Below are positions 18,541 through 27,259 of a DNA stretch of 64,000 bases, piece after piece. The stretch covers positions 914,501 through 978,500 of the forward strand of contig NZ_CP131914.1 in NCBI RefSeq assembly GCF_040529045.1, read 5' to 3'. Position 1 is the first letter of the stretch, and every line of letters starts with the position of its first letter. A program made the translations under genes and the position numbers. A model generated the notes under the pieces. It ran no database searches, was not told where the DNA came from, and was given only the letters and a program-made list of their open reading frames with translations. Source of the DNA: Xanthomonas indica. GTDB lineage: Bacteria > Pseudomonadota > Gammaproteobacteria > Xanthomonadales > Xanthomonadaceae.

Positions 18541-20379
18541 TCAACTGCGCTGCTGTTCCGCGCCTGTCGCACCCGTCGTCTCCGCCGGCCCGGCCGTGGG
18601 ATCGTTGACGTCGGCCTCGAACAGCTGGGTCAGATCCGCACGCGCCGCGCGCGCGGTCTGCACCACTGCCGCGTCGTCGTCGTAGACCAGGTGCTGGGCG
18701 CGCAGCAGTTGCGTGTCGTGCTCGCGGAAGCGGGCGATGCGGTCGCGTGCGGTGGCCGCATCCAGGCCCAGGCCGAGCAGTACCTGCTCGCTCAGTTCCA
18801 GGCTGGAGGCGAACACCTCGCGGAACGGTTCGGCGCCCAGGTCCATCAGCCGCCAGGCGTGCTGGCGGTTGCGCGCGCGCGCCAGCACCCTGGCGTTGGG
18901 GTAGAGCCGGCGGATCAGCCGCGTGGTCTTGATGTTGGTCTCCGGGTCGTCCATCGCCACCACGAAGAGGCGGATGCCGTCGCTGCCGGCCGCGCGCAGC
19001 AGGTCCGGGCGGCTGGGGTCGCCGTAGTAGAGCTGGTTGCCGAAGCGGCGCAGGTCCTCCACCGTGTCCGGATTGTGTTCCAGCGCCACGAACGGGATGC
19101 GCTGCGCGGTCAGCAGGCGCGCCACGATCTGGCCGAAGCGGCCCATGCCGGCGATCAGCACCTGCGCGCGCTGCGTCTCCACCGTGTCGTACTGCGCTGC
19201 CGGCGTTTGTGGCTGCTTGCCCTTGCCGGCCTCGCTGCCGCCGAGCAGGCGCTGCATGCCGATCAGCAGCAGCGGCGTCAGCGCCATCGACACGCCGACC
19301 ACCGCGACCAGGCGGTCGTGGGTGGCATCGTCGAGCAGGCGCACGCGCTGCGCCTCGGTGAACACCACGAAGGCGAACTCGCCGCCCAGCCACAACAGGC
19401 TGCCCAGCAGCAGCGCGCTGCGCCAGGGCAGGCGCAGCACGCGGCCGATGCCGGCCAGCAGCGCAAACTTGACCAGCAGCAGCGTGGCCACCGCGCCGGC
19501 GATCAGCCACGGCTCGGCGACGATGCGGTCCAGGTCGATGCCCATCCCCACGGCGATGAAGAACACGCCCAGCAGCAGGCCCTGGAACGGCTCGATCTGC
19601 GCCTCCAGCTCGTGGCGGAACTCCGAATCGGCCAGCAGCACGCCGGCCAGGAACGCGCCCAGGCTGGGGCTCAGGCCGGCCTTCTGCAGGAACCAGGCAG
19701 TGCCCAGCACCACCAGCAGCGCGCTGGCGGTGAACACCTCGGGCATGCGCGTGCGCGCCACCGTGCGGAACAGGTGGCGCAGCACGAAGCGCCCGCACAC
19801 CACCACCAGCGCCAGCGCGCCCAGCGCCTGGCCCACTTCCGCCCAGGTCAGGGTGTCGTTCTTGGCGCCGCCGAGCAGCGGCACCGCGGCCAGCAGCGGG
19901 ATCGCGATCAGGTCCTGGAACAGCAGGATGGCGAAGCCGAGCCGGCCGTAGTCGCTGTTGAGCGCCTTGCGCTCGGCCAGCAGCTGCAGGCCCACCGCGG
20001 TGGACGACAGCGCCAGCGCCAGGCCGATCACCAGCGCGCTCTTCCAGTTCAGGCCCATGCACAGCGCCAGCGCACCCAGCGGCAGCGCGGTCAGCGCCAC
20101 CTGCGCCGAGCCCGCGCCGAACACCGCATGCCGCATCACCTTCAAGCGCGCCGGCGACAGCTCCAGGCCGATCAGGAACAGCAGCATCACCACGCCGATC
20201 TCGGCGGCGTTGAGGATGCGCTCGGTGTCCTGCACGAAGCCCAGTCCGTCCGGTCCCAGCACCACGCCCGCGGCCAGGTAGGCCAGCACCGCGCCCAGGC
20301 CCAGCCGCTTGAACACCGGCACCGCGATCACCGCGGCCAGCAGCAGCACCAGCGCCAGTTCCAGGCCGCCGCTATGCAC
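18541..20379 (-). CDS. CPA2-family monovalent cation:proton antiporter (KefB/KefC-like)
   Basis: Inner-membrane K+ or Na+/H+ antiporter of 612 residues. The first about 385 residues hold 12-13 hydrophobic helices with the family GVVLGPDGLG and GLELSPARL motifs, a LSSTAVGLQLL stretch and a FLAGVLLADSEFRHELEAQIEPFQGLLLGVFF region with the functional acidic residues. A cytoplasmic TrkA-N/RCK domain follows (GMGRFGQIVARLL, then DDPETN), giving nucleotide or glutathione control. The GTG at 20379 was chosen because GGAG precedes it at correct spacing; an ATG at 20400 is an alternative seven codons upstream. The acidic C-terminal about 60 residues are typical of Kef-like proteins. Monocistronic, with repeats on both sides. 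Confidence 0.87.
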   Translation of the reverse strand: MHSGGLELALVLLLAAVIAVPVFKRLGLGAVLAYLAAGVVLGPDGLGFVQDTERILNAAEIGVVMLLFLIGLELSPARLKVMRHAVFGAGSAQVALTALPLGALALCMGLNWKSALVIGLALALSSTAVGLQLLAERKALNSDYGRLGFAILLFQDLIAIPLLAAVPLLGGAKNDTLTWAEVGQALGALALVVVCGRFVLRHLFRTVARTRMPEVFTASALLVVLGTAWFLQKAGLSPSLGAFLAGVLLADSEFRHELEAQIEPFQGLLLGVFFIAVGMGIDLDRIVAEPWLIAGAVATLLLVKFALLAGIGRVLRLPWRSALLLGSLLWLGGEFAFVVFTEAQRVRLLDDATHDRLVAVVGVSMALTPLLLIGMQRLLGGSEAGKGKQPQTPAAQYDTVETQRAQVLIAGMGRFGQIVARLLTAQRIPFVALEHNPDTVEDLRRFGNQLYYGDPSRPDLLRAAGSDGIRLFVVAMDDPETNIKTTRLIRRLYPNARVLARARNRQHAWRLMDLGAEPFREVFASSLELSEQVLLGLGLDAATARDRIARFREHDTQLLRAQHLVYDDDAAVVQTARAARADLTQLFEADVNDPTAGPAETTGATGAEQQRS

Positions 20380-20625
20380 GAGTCGTCTCCATCGGCGCAT
20401 TATGCGGCCGCCAAGGCGACCGTCTGCTGACCCGGGCTGTGTGCGGGTGTCGGCTGGGCGCCGCGCATCCTAGAGGTCGGGGGCGGATATAGGCAGCGGT
20501 GCTGCGGGCCTTCGCGTGGAGGGGGGCGCCTTGACCGGAGCGCCGGGTTTGCCCTGTCGCCTGGCCTGCTGGCGTGGTCGCGTCGCGCCCGAAGCGCGCC
20601 CTCGAGCAAGCACAAGCGCACACGC

Positions 20626-20693
20626 GTAGGAGCGGCTTCAGCCGCGACCGTTCCTTACCGGTAGAGCCTCGTCGCGGCTGAAGCCGCTCCTAC
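20626..20693. repeat. GTAG-type REP pair (inverted)
   Basis: Two 23-bp copies of the REP with core GTAGGAGCGGCTTCAGCC face each other at 20626-20648 and 20671-20693, separated by 22 bp. Each is itself a hairpin, and together they form a larger one. The GTAG family is known from Stenotrophomonas, where it is mobilised by RAYT (REP-associated tyrosine) transposases; no RAYT gene lies in this window. Confidence 0.9.
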
Positions 20694-20835
20694 GAGAGCG
20701 CTATGCGCGGCGAACACAGCTGATGCGAGGTGCCCTGAAGTCTCTCCCACAAGGAATGACGTGCCGCGGTCGGGGCCGTTCTGGACCCAGCGACACACGC
20801 GAGCCGTGAGCACCGGGCAGCCGACCGACGCCCCT

Positions 20836-20858
20836 GTGGGAGGGGCTTCAGCCCCGAC
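20836..20858 (+). repeat. GTGGGAGGGG palindrome
   Basis: Single 23-bp copy of the second palindrome family, 5'-GTGGGAGGGGCTTCAGCC followed by CCGAC. It lies about 140 bp upstream of the acyl-CoA-synthetase start. Confidence 0.85.
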
Positions 20859-20999
20859 GCGCGGATGTCGGCATCGCAACAGCGACCCCTGTCGCCGCAG
20901 ACGCTGCATCGGCTGCACCACCGCATCGATGACCTGGATCATCCCCGCGCCGCAGCCAGCCGTGTACCGTTAGCACATTCGCTCGCCTCTGCCGCCGCC

Positions 21000-23696
21000 A
21001 TGAGCACCTATCACCTGCAGTCCGTGTTCCGCCCCGCCTCGGTCGCCATCGTCGGCGGCAGCCCGCGCGAGCGCTCGGCCGGGCGCGCGGTGGTGCGCAG
21101 CCTGCGCGCGGCCGGGTTTCCCGGGCAGATCGGCTGGGTCAGCCCGCGCTACCGCGAGATCGACGGCGTACCCACGGTGCGCCGCCTCACCGATCTGCCC
21201 TGGGTGCCGGACCTGGTGGTGATCACCGCGCCGGCGCGGATGGTGCCGCGCATCGTGTCGATCGCCGCGCGGCGCGGCGTCGCCGCGGCGATCATCCTCA
21301 CCGCCGGGCTCGGCAGCGGGCCGGGCTCGGCTGCGGCGCGGGTGGAGAGCGCCGCGCGCGCCAAGGGCCTGCGCATCCTCGGTCCACACTGCCTGGGCGT
21401 GATCGCCCCGCATGCGCGGCTCAACGCCAGCATCGCCGCGCACTGCCCGCAGCCGGGCGACCTGGCGCTGATCTCCGAATCCAGCGCCATCGCCGCAGCG
21501 CTGGTGGAGTGGGGCGTGGCGCGCGCGGTCGGCTTCTCGGCGGTGGTCTCGCTGGGCGACGCGCTGGACGTGGATTTCGCCGACCTGCTCGACTACTTCG
21601 CCACCGACTACCGCACCCGTGCGATCCTGCTCTACGTCGAGCACATCCGCGACGCGCGCAAGTTCATGTCCGCCGCGCGCGCCGCCGCGCGTGCCAAACC
21701 CGTGGTGGTGGTGAAGTCGGGCCGGCAGCTGCGCATCGATCCCAACGCCGACACCCATGTGCAGGCGCTGGCCAGTTCCGATGCGGTGTACGGCGCCGCG
21801 TTCGCCCGTGCCGGCCTGCTGCGGGTACGCGCGCTGGACGAACTGTTCGCCGCGGCCGAGACGCTGGGCCGGCTCAGCACCTTCCCCGGCCGGCGCCTGG
21901 CCATCCTCAGCAACGGCGGCGGCGTCGGCCGCCTGGCGGTGGATACCCTGGCCGATCTCGGCGGCACCCTGGCCGCACTGTCGGCGCCCATCCAGCAGCG
22001 GCTGGACGCGGCGCTGCCGCAGGAGTGGTCGCACCGCAATCCGGTGGACATCGTGGTGGACGCCGATGGCGAGCGCTATGCCGCGGCCGCCGGCGCGCTG
22101 CTGGACGATCCGGAGAACGACGCGGTGCTGGTGGTCAACGTGCCCACCGCGTTCACCTCCTCGGCCGACGCGGCGCAGGCGCTGACCCGCATCCTCGGCC
22201 AGCGCCCGCGCCACCACCGCGACAAGCCGGTGTTCGCGGTGTGGCTGGGCAACGACGAGAGCGCCACCGCCACGCTCAACGCCGCGCGCATCCCCACCTA
22301 CGCCACCGAGGCCGACGCGGTGCGCGGCTTCATGCACCTGGTGCGCTACCGCGAGGCGCAGGCGGCGCTGATGGAAACGCCGCCGAGTCTGCCCGACGAT
22401 TTCGCCTTCGACGCCGCCGCCGCGCGCGGCATCGTCGATGCCGCGCTGGCCGCCGGGCAGACCTGGCTGGATCCGCTGGCGACCACGCGGCTGCTGGCCG
22501 CCTACGGCATTCCCACCGCGGCCGTAGCCCACGCCGCCGATGCCGAGGCCGCGGCGCAGGTGGCCGCGCCGATGCTGGCGCAGGGCTCGGCGGTGGCGGT
22601 GAAGATCCATTCGGCCGACATCCCGCACAAGTCCGACGTGGACGGCGTGCGCCTCAACCTGGTCAGCGTGGAGGCGGTGCGCGACGCGGCCGAGGGCATC
22701 CTCGCCCGCGCGCGCGCCGCGCGCCCGGATGCGCGCATCGACGGCGTGCTGGTGCAGCCCTCGCTGCTGCGGCCGAAGGCGCGCGAGCTGATCGCCGGCA
22801 TCGCCGACGATCCGACCTTTGGCCCGGTGATCGTGTTCGGCCGCGGCGGCACCGCGGTGGAGGTGATCGACGACAAGGCGCTGGCGCTGCCGCCGCTGGA
22901 CCTGCGCCTGGCCCACGAACTGATCGGCCGCACCCGCGTCAGCCGCATCCTCAAGGCTTACCGCGACGTGCCGGCCGCCGACGAACGTGCGGTGGCGATG
23001 GTGCTGGTCAAGCTGGCGCAACTGGCGGCCGACCTGCCGGAGATCCGCGAACTGGACATCAATCCGTTGCTGGCCGACCGCGACGGGGTGATCGCGGTCG
23101 ATGCGCGGGTGGCGGTGGCGCCGTCGCGGCGCCTGCACAAGGGCCGCGGCCATCCGCGTTTCGCGATCTTCCCGTATCCCAAGGAGTGGGAGCGGCGCAT
23201 CGTGCTCAACGACGGCAGCACCGCGCTGGTGCGTCCGGTGCGGCCGGAGGACGACGCGCTGTTCCGCAGCTTCTTCGCCCGCGTCACCGACGAGGACCTG
23301 CGCCTGCGCTTCTTCCAGGCGGTCAAGCATTTCAGCCACGAGTTCATCGCGCGCCTGACCCAGCTCGACTACGCACGCTCGATCGCGCTGGTGGCGATCG
23401 AACCGCGCAGCGGCGACATGCTCGGTGCGGTGCGCCTGCATGCCGATGCCGATTACGATCGCGGCGAATACGGCATCCTGATCCGCTCCGACCTCAAGGG
23501 CCACGGCATCGGCTGGCAGCTGATGCGGATCATGATCGAGTACGCCGGCTGGCTCGGCCTCAAGGTGGTCGAAGGCCAGGTGCTGCGCGAGAACCGCACC
23601 ATGCTGGCGATGTGCCAGCAACTCGGCTTCAAGGCCACGCCGGATCCGGACGACGCCACGCTGATGGACGTGGTGTTGCCGGTGGCGCAACACTGA
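21000..23696 (+). CDS. NDP-forming acyl-CoA synthetase fused to GNAT acetyltransferase (Pat-type)
   Basis: Bifunctional protein of 898 residues. Residues 1-135 are a CoA-binding Rossmann domain (PASVAIVGGSPRERSAG). Residues about 140-450 are succinyl-CoA-ligase-like, with a GPHCLGVIAP segment and a SNGGGVGRLAVD motif. Residues about 480-700 form an ATP-grasp domain (VAVKIHSADIPHKSDVDGV, GRGGTAVEV). The C-terminal about 160 residues are a GNAT fold with an acetyl-CoA loop (RSDLKGHGIGWQLM). This is the layout of protein-lysine acetyltransferases such as Pat/PatZ, which silence acetyl-CoA synthetase, where the synthetase half is often catalytically inert. Whether this copy keeps ligase activity cannot be read from sequence. 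Start overlaps no neighbour; a REP lies upstream. Confidence 0.9.
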   Translation: MSTYHLQSVFRPASVAIVGGSPRERSAGRAVVRSLRAAGFPGQIGWVSPRYREIDGVPTVRRLTDLPWVPDLVVITAPARMVPRIVSIAARRGVAAAIILTAGLGSGPGSAAARVESAARAKGLRILGPHCLGVIAPHARLNASIAAHCPQPGDLALISESSAIAAALVEWGVARAVGFSAVVSLGDALDVDFADLLDYFATDYRTRAILLYVEHIRDARKFMSAARAAARAKPVVVVKSGRQLRIDPNADTHVQALASSDAVYGAAFARAGLLRVRALDELFAAAETLGRLSTFPGRRLAILSNGGGVGRLAVDTLADLGGTLAALSAPIQQRLDAALPQEWSHRNPVDIVVDADGERYAAAAGALLDDPENDAVLVVNVPTAFTSSADAAQALTRILGQRPRHHRDKPVFAVWLGNDESATATLNAARIPTYATEADAVRGFMHLVRYREAQAALMETPPSLPDDFAFDAAAARGIVDAALAAGQTWLDPLATTRLLAAYGIPTAAVAHAADAEAAAQVAAPMLAQGSAVAVKIHSADIPHKSDVDGVRLNLVSVEAVRDAAEGILARARAARPDARIDGVLVQPSLLRPKARELIAGIADDPTFGPVIVFGRGGTAVEVIDDKALALPPLDLRLAHELIGRTRVSRILKAYRDVPAADERAVAMVLVKLAQLAADLPEIRELDINPLLADRDGVIAVDARVAVAPSRRLHKGRGHPRFAIFPYPKEWERRIVLNDGSTALVRPVRPEDDALFRSFFARVTDEDLRLRFFQAVKHFSHEFIARLTQLDYARSIALVAIEPRSGDMLGAVRLHADADYDRGEYGILIRSDLKGHGIGWQLMRIMIEYAGWLGLKVVEGQVLRENRTMLAMCQQLGFKATPDPDDATLMDVVLPVAQH

Positions 23697-23710
23697 CGGG
23701 TGCCGCCGCG

Positions 23711-24121
23711 ATGTCGACGTTCTCGCCCAGCGTCCTGCAGCCGCGCCACGCGATCCTGTCCGGCGAGCCGGACGCTGCCGCGCTGGAGATCCTGCTGCGC
23801 CCGTTCCTGCGTGACGGCGAGATCGTGGATACGGCGATCCGCCTGGACGGCATCGCGCTGCCGTCGCTCCGGCTCGGCGATCTGGCCGGCCAGCGCTTCG
23901 ACTTCCCGCGCAACCCGCACGCCGGCTACATCGACGGCTCGCTCTACCTGGACGGCGCGCACCACCCCGTCGACGTCGACATGCTGACCTTCAACCTCGC
24001 GCGCGACGGGCAACTGACGCTCGTGGCCAAGGGCGTGTATGCGTTCGATGTCGAGGGCCTTGGCGACCTGGGCAAGGTGCCCTTCACCCTGGCGGCGCGG
24101 GTGAGCTCGTGCGCGTTGTAA
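23711..24121 (+). CDS. Hypothetical protein of 136 residues
   Basis: Not recognised. It begins MSTFSPSVLQPRHAILSGEP and has no signal peptide, membrane segment or cysteine pair; a single Cys is near the C-terminus. Composition is balanced with many aromatic and acidic residues (for example RFDFPRNPHAGYIDGSLY and VDMLTFNLARDGQL), consistent with a folded beta-rich cytoplasmic protein. It starts 15 bp after the acyl-CoA-synthetase/GNAT stop on the same strand, so it is probably co-transcribed. The codon positions are strongly GC3-biased as in the neighbours, supporting a real gene. Confidence 0.7.
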   Translation: MSTFSPSVLQPRHAILSGEPDAAALEILLRPFLRDGEIVDTAIRLDGIALPSLRLGDLAGQRFDFPRNPHAGYIDGSLYLDGAHHPVDVDMLTFNLARDGQLTLVAKGVYAFDVEGLGDLGKVPFTLAARVSSCAL

Positions 24122-24185
24122 GTGCCGTAGACCGCGCAGCCCGCAGCGCTCATCGGCACTGCTCCCCATGGGTTCAGCGACGATC

Positions 24186-24290
24186 ATGAGGTACATCGCG
24201 CGCTACTACGACGGCGACACGCTGCTGCGCGCGCGTCGATTGCTACGCGAGAAGGGGATCGCCACGCACGTCGTGCAGGAGGAGTCGCGA
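24186..24290 (+). pseudogene. Fragment of a short signal-transducing-like protein (DUF2007-like)
   Basis: An open stretch begins MRYIARYYDGDTLLRARRLL and continues REKGIATHVVQEESRR, resembling the N-terminus of short DUF2007-type proteins in which an alpha/beta unit ends in a GI-hhV strand. After about 35 codons the frame loses protein-like character and runs antisense into the next gene. No ribosome site is obvious. Probably a decayed or truncated remnant; the family link is weak. Confidence 0.3.
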
Positions 24291-24430
24291 AGGTTGGGCA
24301 GCAGGTCGGCTGAGCGAGCGCAGGCGCCAGTACGCCTGACGCCACGCATCCCTGCGTCTTTCGCCGCGCTCTGCGCAGGCCGCCTGCCGGCGCCGTCGAG
24401 CGGCGCGCGACAGGCAAGGCGTGGTGACGG

Positions 24431-25472
24431 TTACTCCAGTTCCTGGTTGCTCACCCCGCGCTCGACCGGGTACACGGTCGGCGGCGGCGTGGTGGAGCGC
24501 ATCAGCTTCAGCGACGTCTTGCTCTGCTCGCACAGGTTGCCGCCGCTGACGAACACGCCGTCCTGGGTGCACTTCCAGTCGTAGAAATTGGCGATGCCGC
24601 CGGCCAGCTGCAGGCTGTAGTCGGTGCTCTTGGCCGCCGCGTCGAAGGGCTGCCCGGCCGGGACGTTCTGGAACCAGCGCATCCATTCCTTGGAGCCGAC
24701 CGGCGGGATCTTTTTCTGGTCGGCCTGGAAGGTTGGGTTCATCGGCGAGAGCTGCGGCGATTCGGCGGTCATGTGGCAGCTCATGCAGGAGCTGATCGGG
24801 TTGTCCACCGGCCCGTTGAGGCGGCCGTTCCAGCCGAGGTGGGTCGGCGGCAGTTCTTTCACGTTGGCGTTGATCGCCGACTGCAGGATGTTCGGGTTGA
24901 TCCGGGTCTGGGTCGGCTGCTTGTTGGTGTAGGTGTCGCCGGTGTTCTGCGGGTCGTTGCCAAACATGACGCCCACCGGCACCAGGTTCTGCCAGCCGGG
25001 CTTGCCGCTGACCGCGCCGTTGTACTGGAAGGTGCCGAAGATCCAGCCGGTGCCGGGCACGCGGCTGTCGCGTACGGCGAAGTCCATCTGGATCAGCGCC
25101 ACCTTCTTGAACGCGCGATCGGCGGACTTGAAGCTGTTGGTGACCCAGGCGTTCCACAGCACCGGGTTCTGCAGGAACGGCACCTGGCTCAGGTCCACGT
25201 CGGCGAACAGCGCCTTGCACACCACGGTGCCGTCGCGGAAGCTGTTCGGCTTGGAGGTGAAGCTCGGATCCGGGTTCTGCGGATCCTTCCACACCTGGCC
25301 GAAGGTGTAGGCGCCCACGTCGTTGTAGATGCCGACCGCGAAGGTCTGCCCGGAGGTGAGCTGGGTCGGGGCCAGTTGCTTGACCTGGATCTGCGCTTCC
25401 TTCCGAGGCGGCGCCGCTGGCGAGGGTCAGCGCGACGGCGATGGCGAGGGTGCGCGTGTGGGACGGATGCAT
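24431..25472 (-). pseudogene. Secreted single-haem cytochrome-like protein, frameshifted near signal peptide
   Basis: The main frame (24431-25318 and its extension to about 25400) encodes a protein with one CMSCH haem-attachment motif, preceded by IQVKQLAPTQLTSGQTF and GIYNDVGAYTFGQVW. A good start with ribosome site GGAGG and ATG at 25472 encodes a signal peptide (MHPSHTRTLAIAVALTLASG) in another frame. The frames meet at a tandem TTCCTTCC (25397-25404; GGAAGGAA on the coding strand). Removing one GGAA restores a continuous AASEAQIQVKQ reading, so the gene looks broken by a 4-bp duplication. Function is unknown; homologues would be periplasmic and probably redox-related. Sequencing error is possible. 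Confidence 0.72.
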
Positions 25473-26220
25473 GATGGACCTCCGGTCGTGTGCGTCGATG
25501 CGTGCGGGCGATGCCGCGTCCTGTGTCCGGACATCCCCGGGCCCCGGACCGGTCGCACGCCCGCGCTGCTGCGCGACCGCGATGAAAGGACTCCCGCCGC
25601 GCCAGGGCCACGCCGCAGGCACGGGCGTCCGCATCCGCCTGCACGCGCAGACGAAGCGGGAGACGCGGTGGGAGGTGCAGCGTCCACCGCCGCCGCGCGA
25701 ACGCGATGCGGTGGAAGCGGCGATGCGGTGAAAACGGCCTAGCGGACCGAAGACATGTCCATGTCGCTCTCCTGACCCCGTGTGGAAGGCAACTGCGTTG
25801 AACGACCCCGTTGCGTCGAGCGTGGGGGAAACGCGCGAGCCCGGCAGGCAGCATCGGGGGACGAATGCTGCAGGGGCGGCGCCATGCGGCGGCCGCGATG
25901 CCGGGTTGCGCGCCGATCGCCAGCGCCGCGCGGTGTGCGGGCGTCGGCGTTGCTCGACGCTTCGGACTCTAGCGAGCGCCGCGCAGCCGGTGGTAGACAG
26001 TTGCGCGCGCCGGCGCTGCAGCGTTGAGCGGACGACGCGGCATGCCGACGTAGCCCGCCTCCTCCATGCCGCGGTGGCGACCGGCCGGCGCGGACAGCGC
26101 GGCCATGGCATGCTGCGCGTGGGGCTGCGCCTGGCGGGAGCAGGCAGGCGCGGTAGGGACGGTGGGACGCACCGGGCACGGCGGCGTCCACTGCGGCGAT
26201 GCACTTCTTGCGGTGACGCC
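25473..26220. other. Gene-free spacer, no recognisable function
   Basis: About 750 bp with no open frame that looks like a protein. The only notable item is a strong ribosome site followed by a seven-codon frame on the minus strand at about 25739-25762 (MDMSSVR). No repeat family or RNA motif was recognised. Confidence 0.45.
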
Positions 26221-26784
26221 ATGCGCACGCACGGGACCTTGATTCAGTGGGACGAAGCGCGCGGCTGCGGCCGGGTGCGCCTGGCCCATCGCGAGACCGA
26301 AGTGGAGGTGCAACGCGCGGCGTTCCCGGCCGACGGCGTGCCGCCGCGCGTGGGCGAGCTGATCTCCTTCGACCTGGAGCACGACGGGCAGGGACGGCCG
26401 CGGGCCTTGCGGGTGATGCGGCCTGGTCGCGCACCGGACACGCCAGTACGCGCGGCCGCCCCATCACGCGCGCGTCGCGGCCGCTGGCGCGGCGTGCTGA
26501 TGCTGTTGGCGGTGCTCGCACTCGCCGGCTATGCGGCGCTGCGCTTCGTGGCGGCACCGCACGCCACCCCGGCGGCGGCGCCATCGCCCACTTCGCGCAC
26601 GGCCACCGCACCGGCCACGCCCGCGACGGCGCCCGCATTCCAGTGCGACGGCCGCACCCATTGCGCGCAGATGACCTCGTGCGCCGAAGCGGTGTACTTC
26701 CTGCAGCACTGCCCGGGCGTGGAGATGGACGGCAACCACGACGGCGTGCCGTGCGAACGGCAGTGGTGCCGGCGCGCGCGCTGA
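26221..26784 (+). CDS. Cold-shock-like domain / transmembrane / excalibur calcium-binding protein
   Basis: Protein of 187 residues with an unusual three-part layout. Residues 1-70 resemble a cold-shock (OB-fold) domain (MRTHGTLIQWDEARGCGRVRL, cited only to residue 20, then VGELISFDLEHDGQGRPRA). Residues about 88-105 are a single hydrophobic helix (GVLMLLAVLALAGYAALRF). A Pro/Ala/Thr linker leads to an excalibur-like domain (residues 140-187) with cysteine pairs (FQCDGRTHCAQM, SCAEAVYFLQHC) and the Ca-binding DGNHDGVPCE loop. The second half should face the periplasm. ATG at 26221 is the natural domain start; the open frame extends upstream without family character. Function is unknown. Confidence 0.78.
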   Translation: MRTHGTLIQWDEARGCGRVRLAHRETEVEVQRAAFPADGVPPRVGELISFDLEHDGQGRPRALRVMRPGRAPDTPVRAAAPSRARRGRWRGVLMLLAVLALAGYAALRFVAAPHATPAAAPSPTSRTATAPATPATAPAFQCDGRTHCAQMTSCAEAVYFLQHCPGVEMDGNHDGVPCERQWCRRAR

Positions 26785-26871
26785 GGACCGGCAGCCGCGT
26801 GCGCTGCGCAGGATCTTGACCGGACCGTGATCCGGCCTCGGCTAGGGTCAGCGATTGCCTGCAGGTGACGC

Positions 26872-27252
26872 ATGACCGAGCCACGCCTTCCCCCCGCCAA
26901 GACCCGCGCGCTGTCGCTGGGCCTGTTCGCCTTCGTCGCGGTGTTCGCCGCCATCGTCTGGTTGCTGCTGCGGCCCTACGGTTCGGTGTACTTCTTCCCG
27001 GTGCATTTCCTGGTCGGGCTGGGGCTTCCGTTCCTGTTCTACGCACTGGGCGCCAACCGCGCCGCGTTCCTGGCCGGGCTGGGGCTCACCGCCATCGTCC
27101 TGGTGCTGTTCAACCTGTGGGGCGACCAGGTCGGCGGTATCGGCCCGCGCGTGTTCGACTGGGCGCATGCCGTCGCCGGGATGCTGGGCATGCTGCTGGC
27201 CTACGGCGTGTTCCGCCTGTCCACCCGCGTGCGCCAGCGCCACGCGCGCTGA
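26872..27252 (+). CDS. Small integral membrane protein
   Basis: Protein of 126 residues with four predicted transmembrane helices (about 16-35 SLGLFAFVAVFAAIVWLLL, 42-60, 65-83 AFLAGLGLTAIVLVLFNLW and 97-115). Basic residues flank the termini (RTRVRQRHAR-like end), suggesting both ends in the cytoplasm. It starts 88 bp after the excalibur-type gene on the same strand and ends 7 bp from the convergent DUF6065 gene. I do not recognise a family; no catalytic motif is visible. Confidence 0.7.
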   Translation: MTEPRLPPAKTRALSLGLFAFVAVFAAIVWLLLRPYGSVYFFPVHFLVGLGLPFLFYALGANRAAFLAGLGLTAIVLVLFNLWGDQVGGIGPRVFDWAHAVAGMLGMLLAYGVFRLSTRVRQRHAR

Positions 27253-27259
27253 GTCACGC

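Larger units (their letters stand above)
20401..20999. other. Gene-free divergent spacer rich in REP palindromes
   Basis: About 600 bp between divergent antiporter and acyl-CoA-synthetase genes. It contains a GTAG-type REP pair (20626-20693), a GTGGGAGGGG palindrome (20836-20858) and a decayed half-copy at about 20734-20750 (GAAGTCTCTCCCACA). No open frame with recognisable protein character was seen. Confidence 0.6.

Noticed and set aside
24168-24584. Full-length 138-codon plus-strand gene from 24168
   Set aside because: Only the first roughly 35 codons look like protein; the rest is antisense to the cytochrome-like gene.
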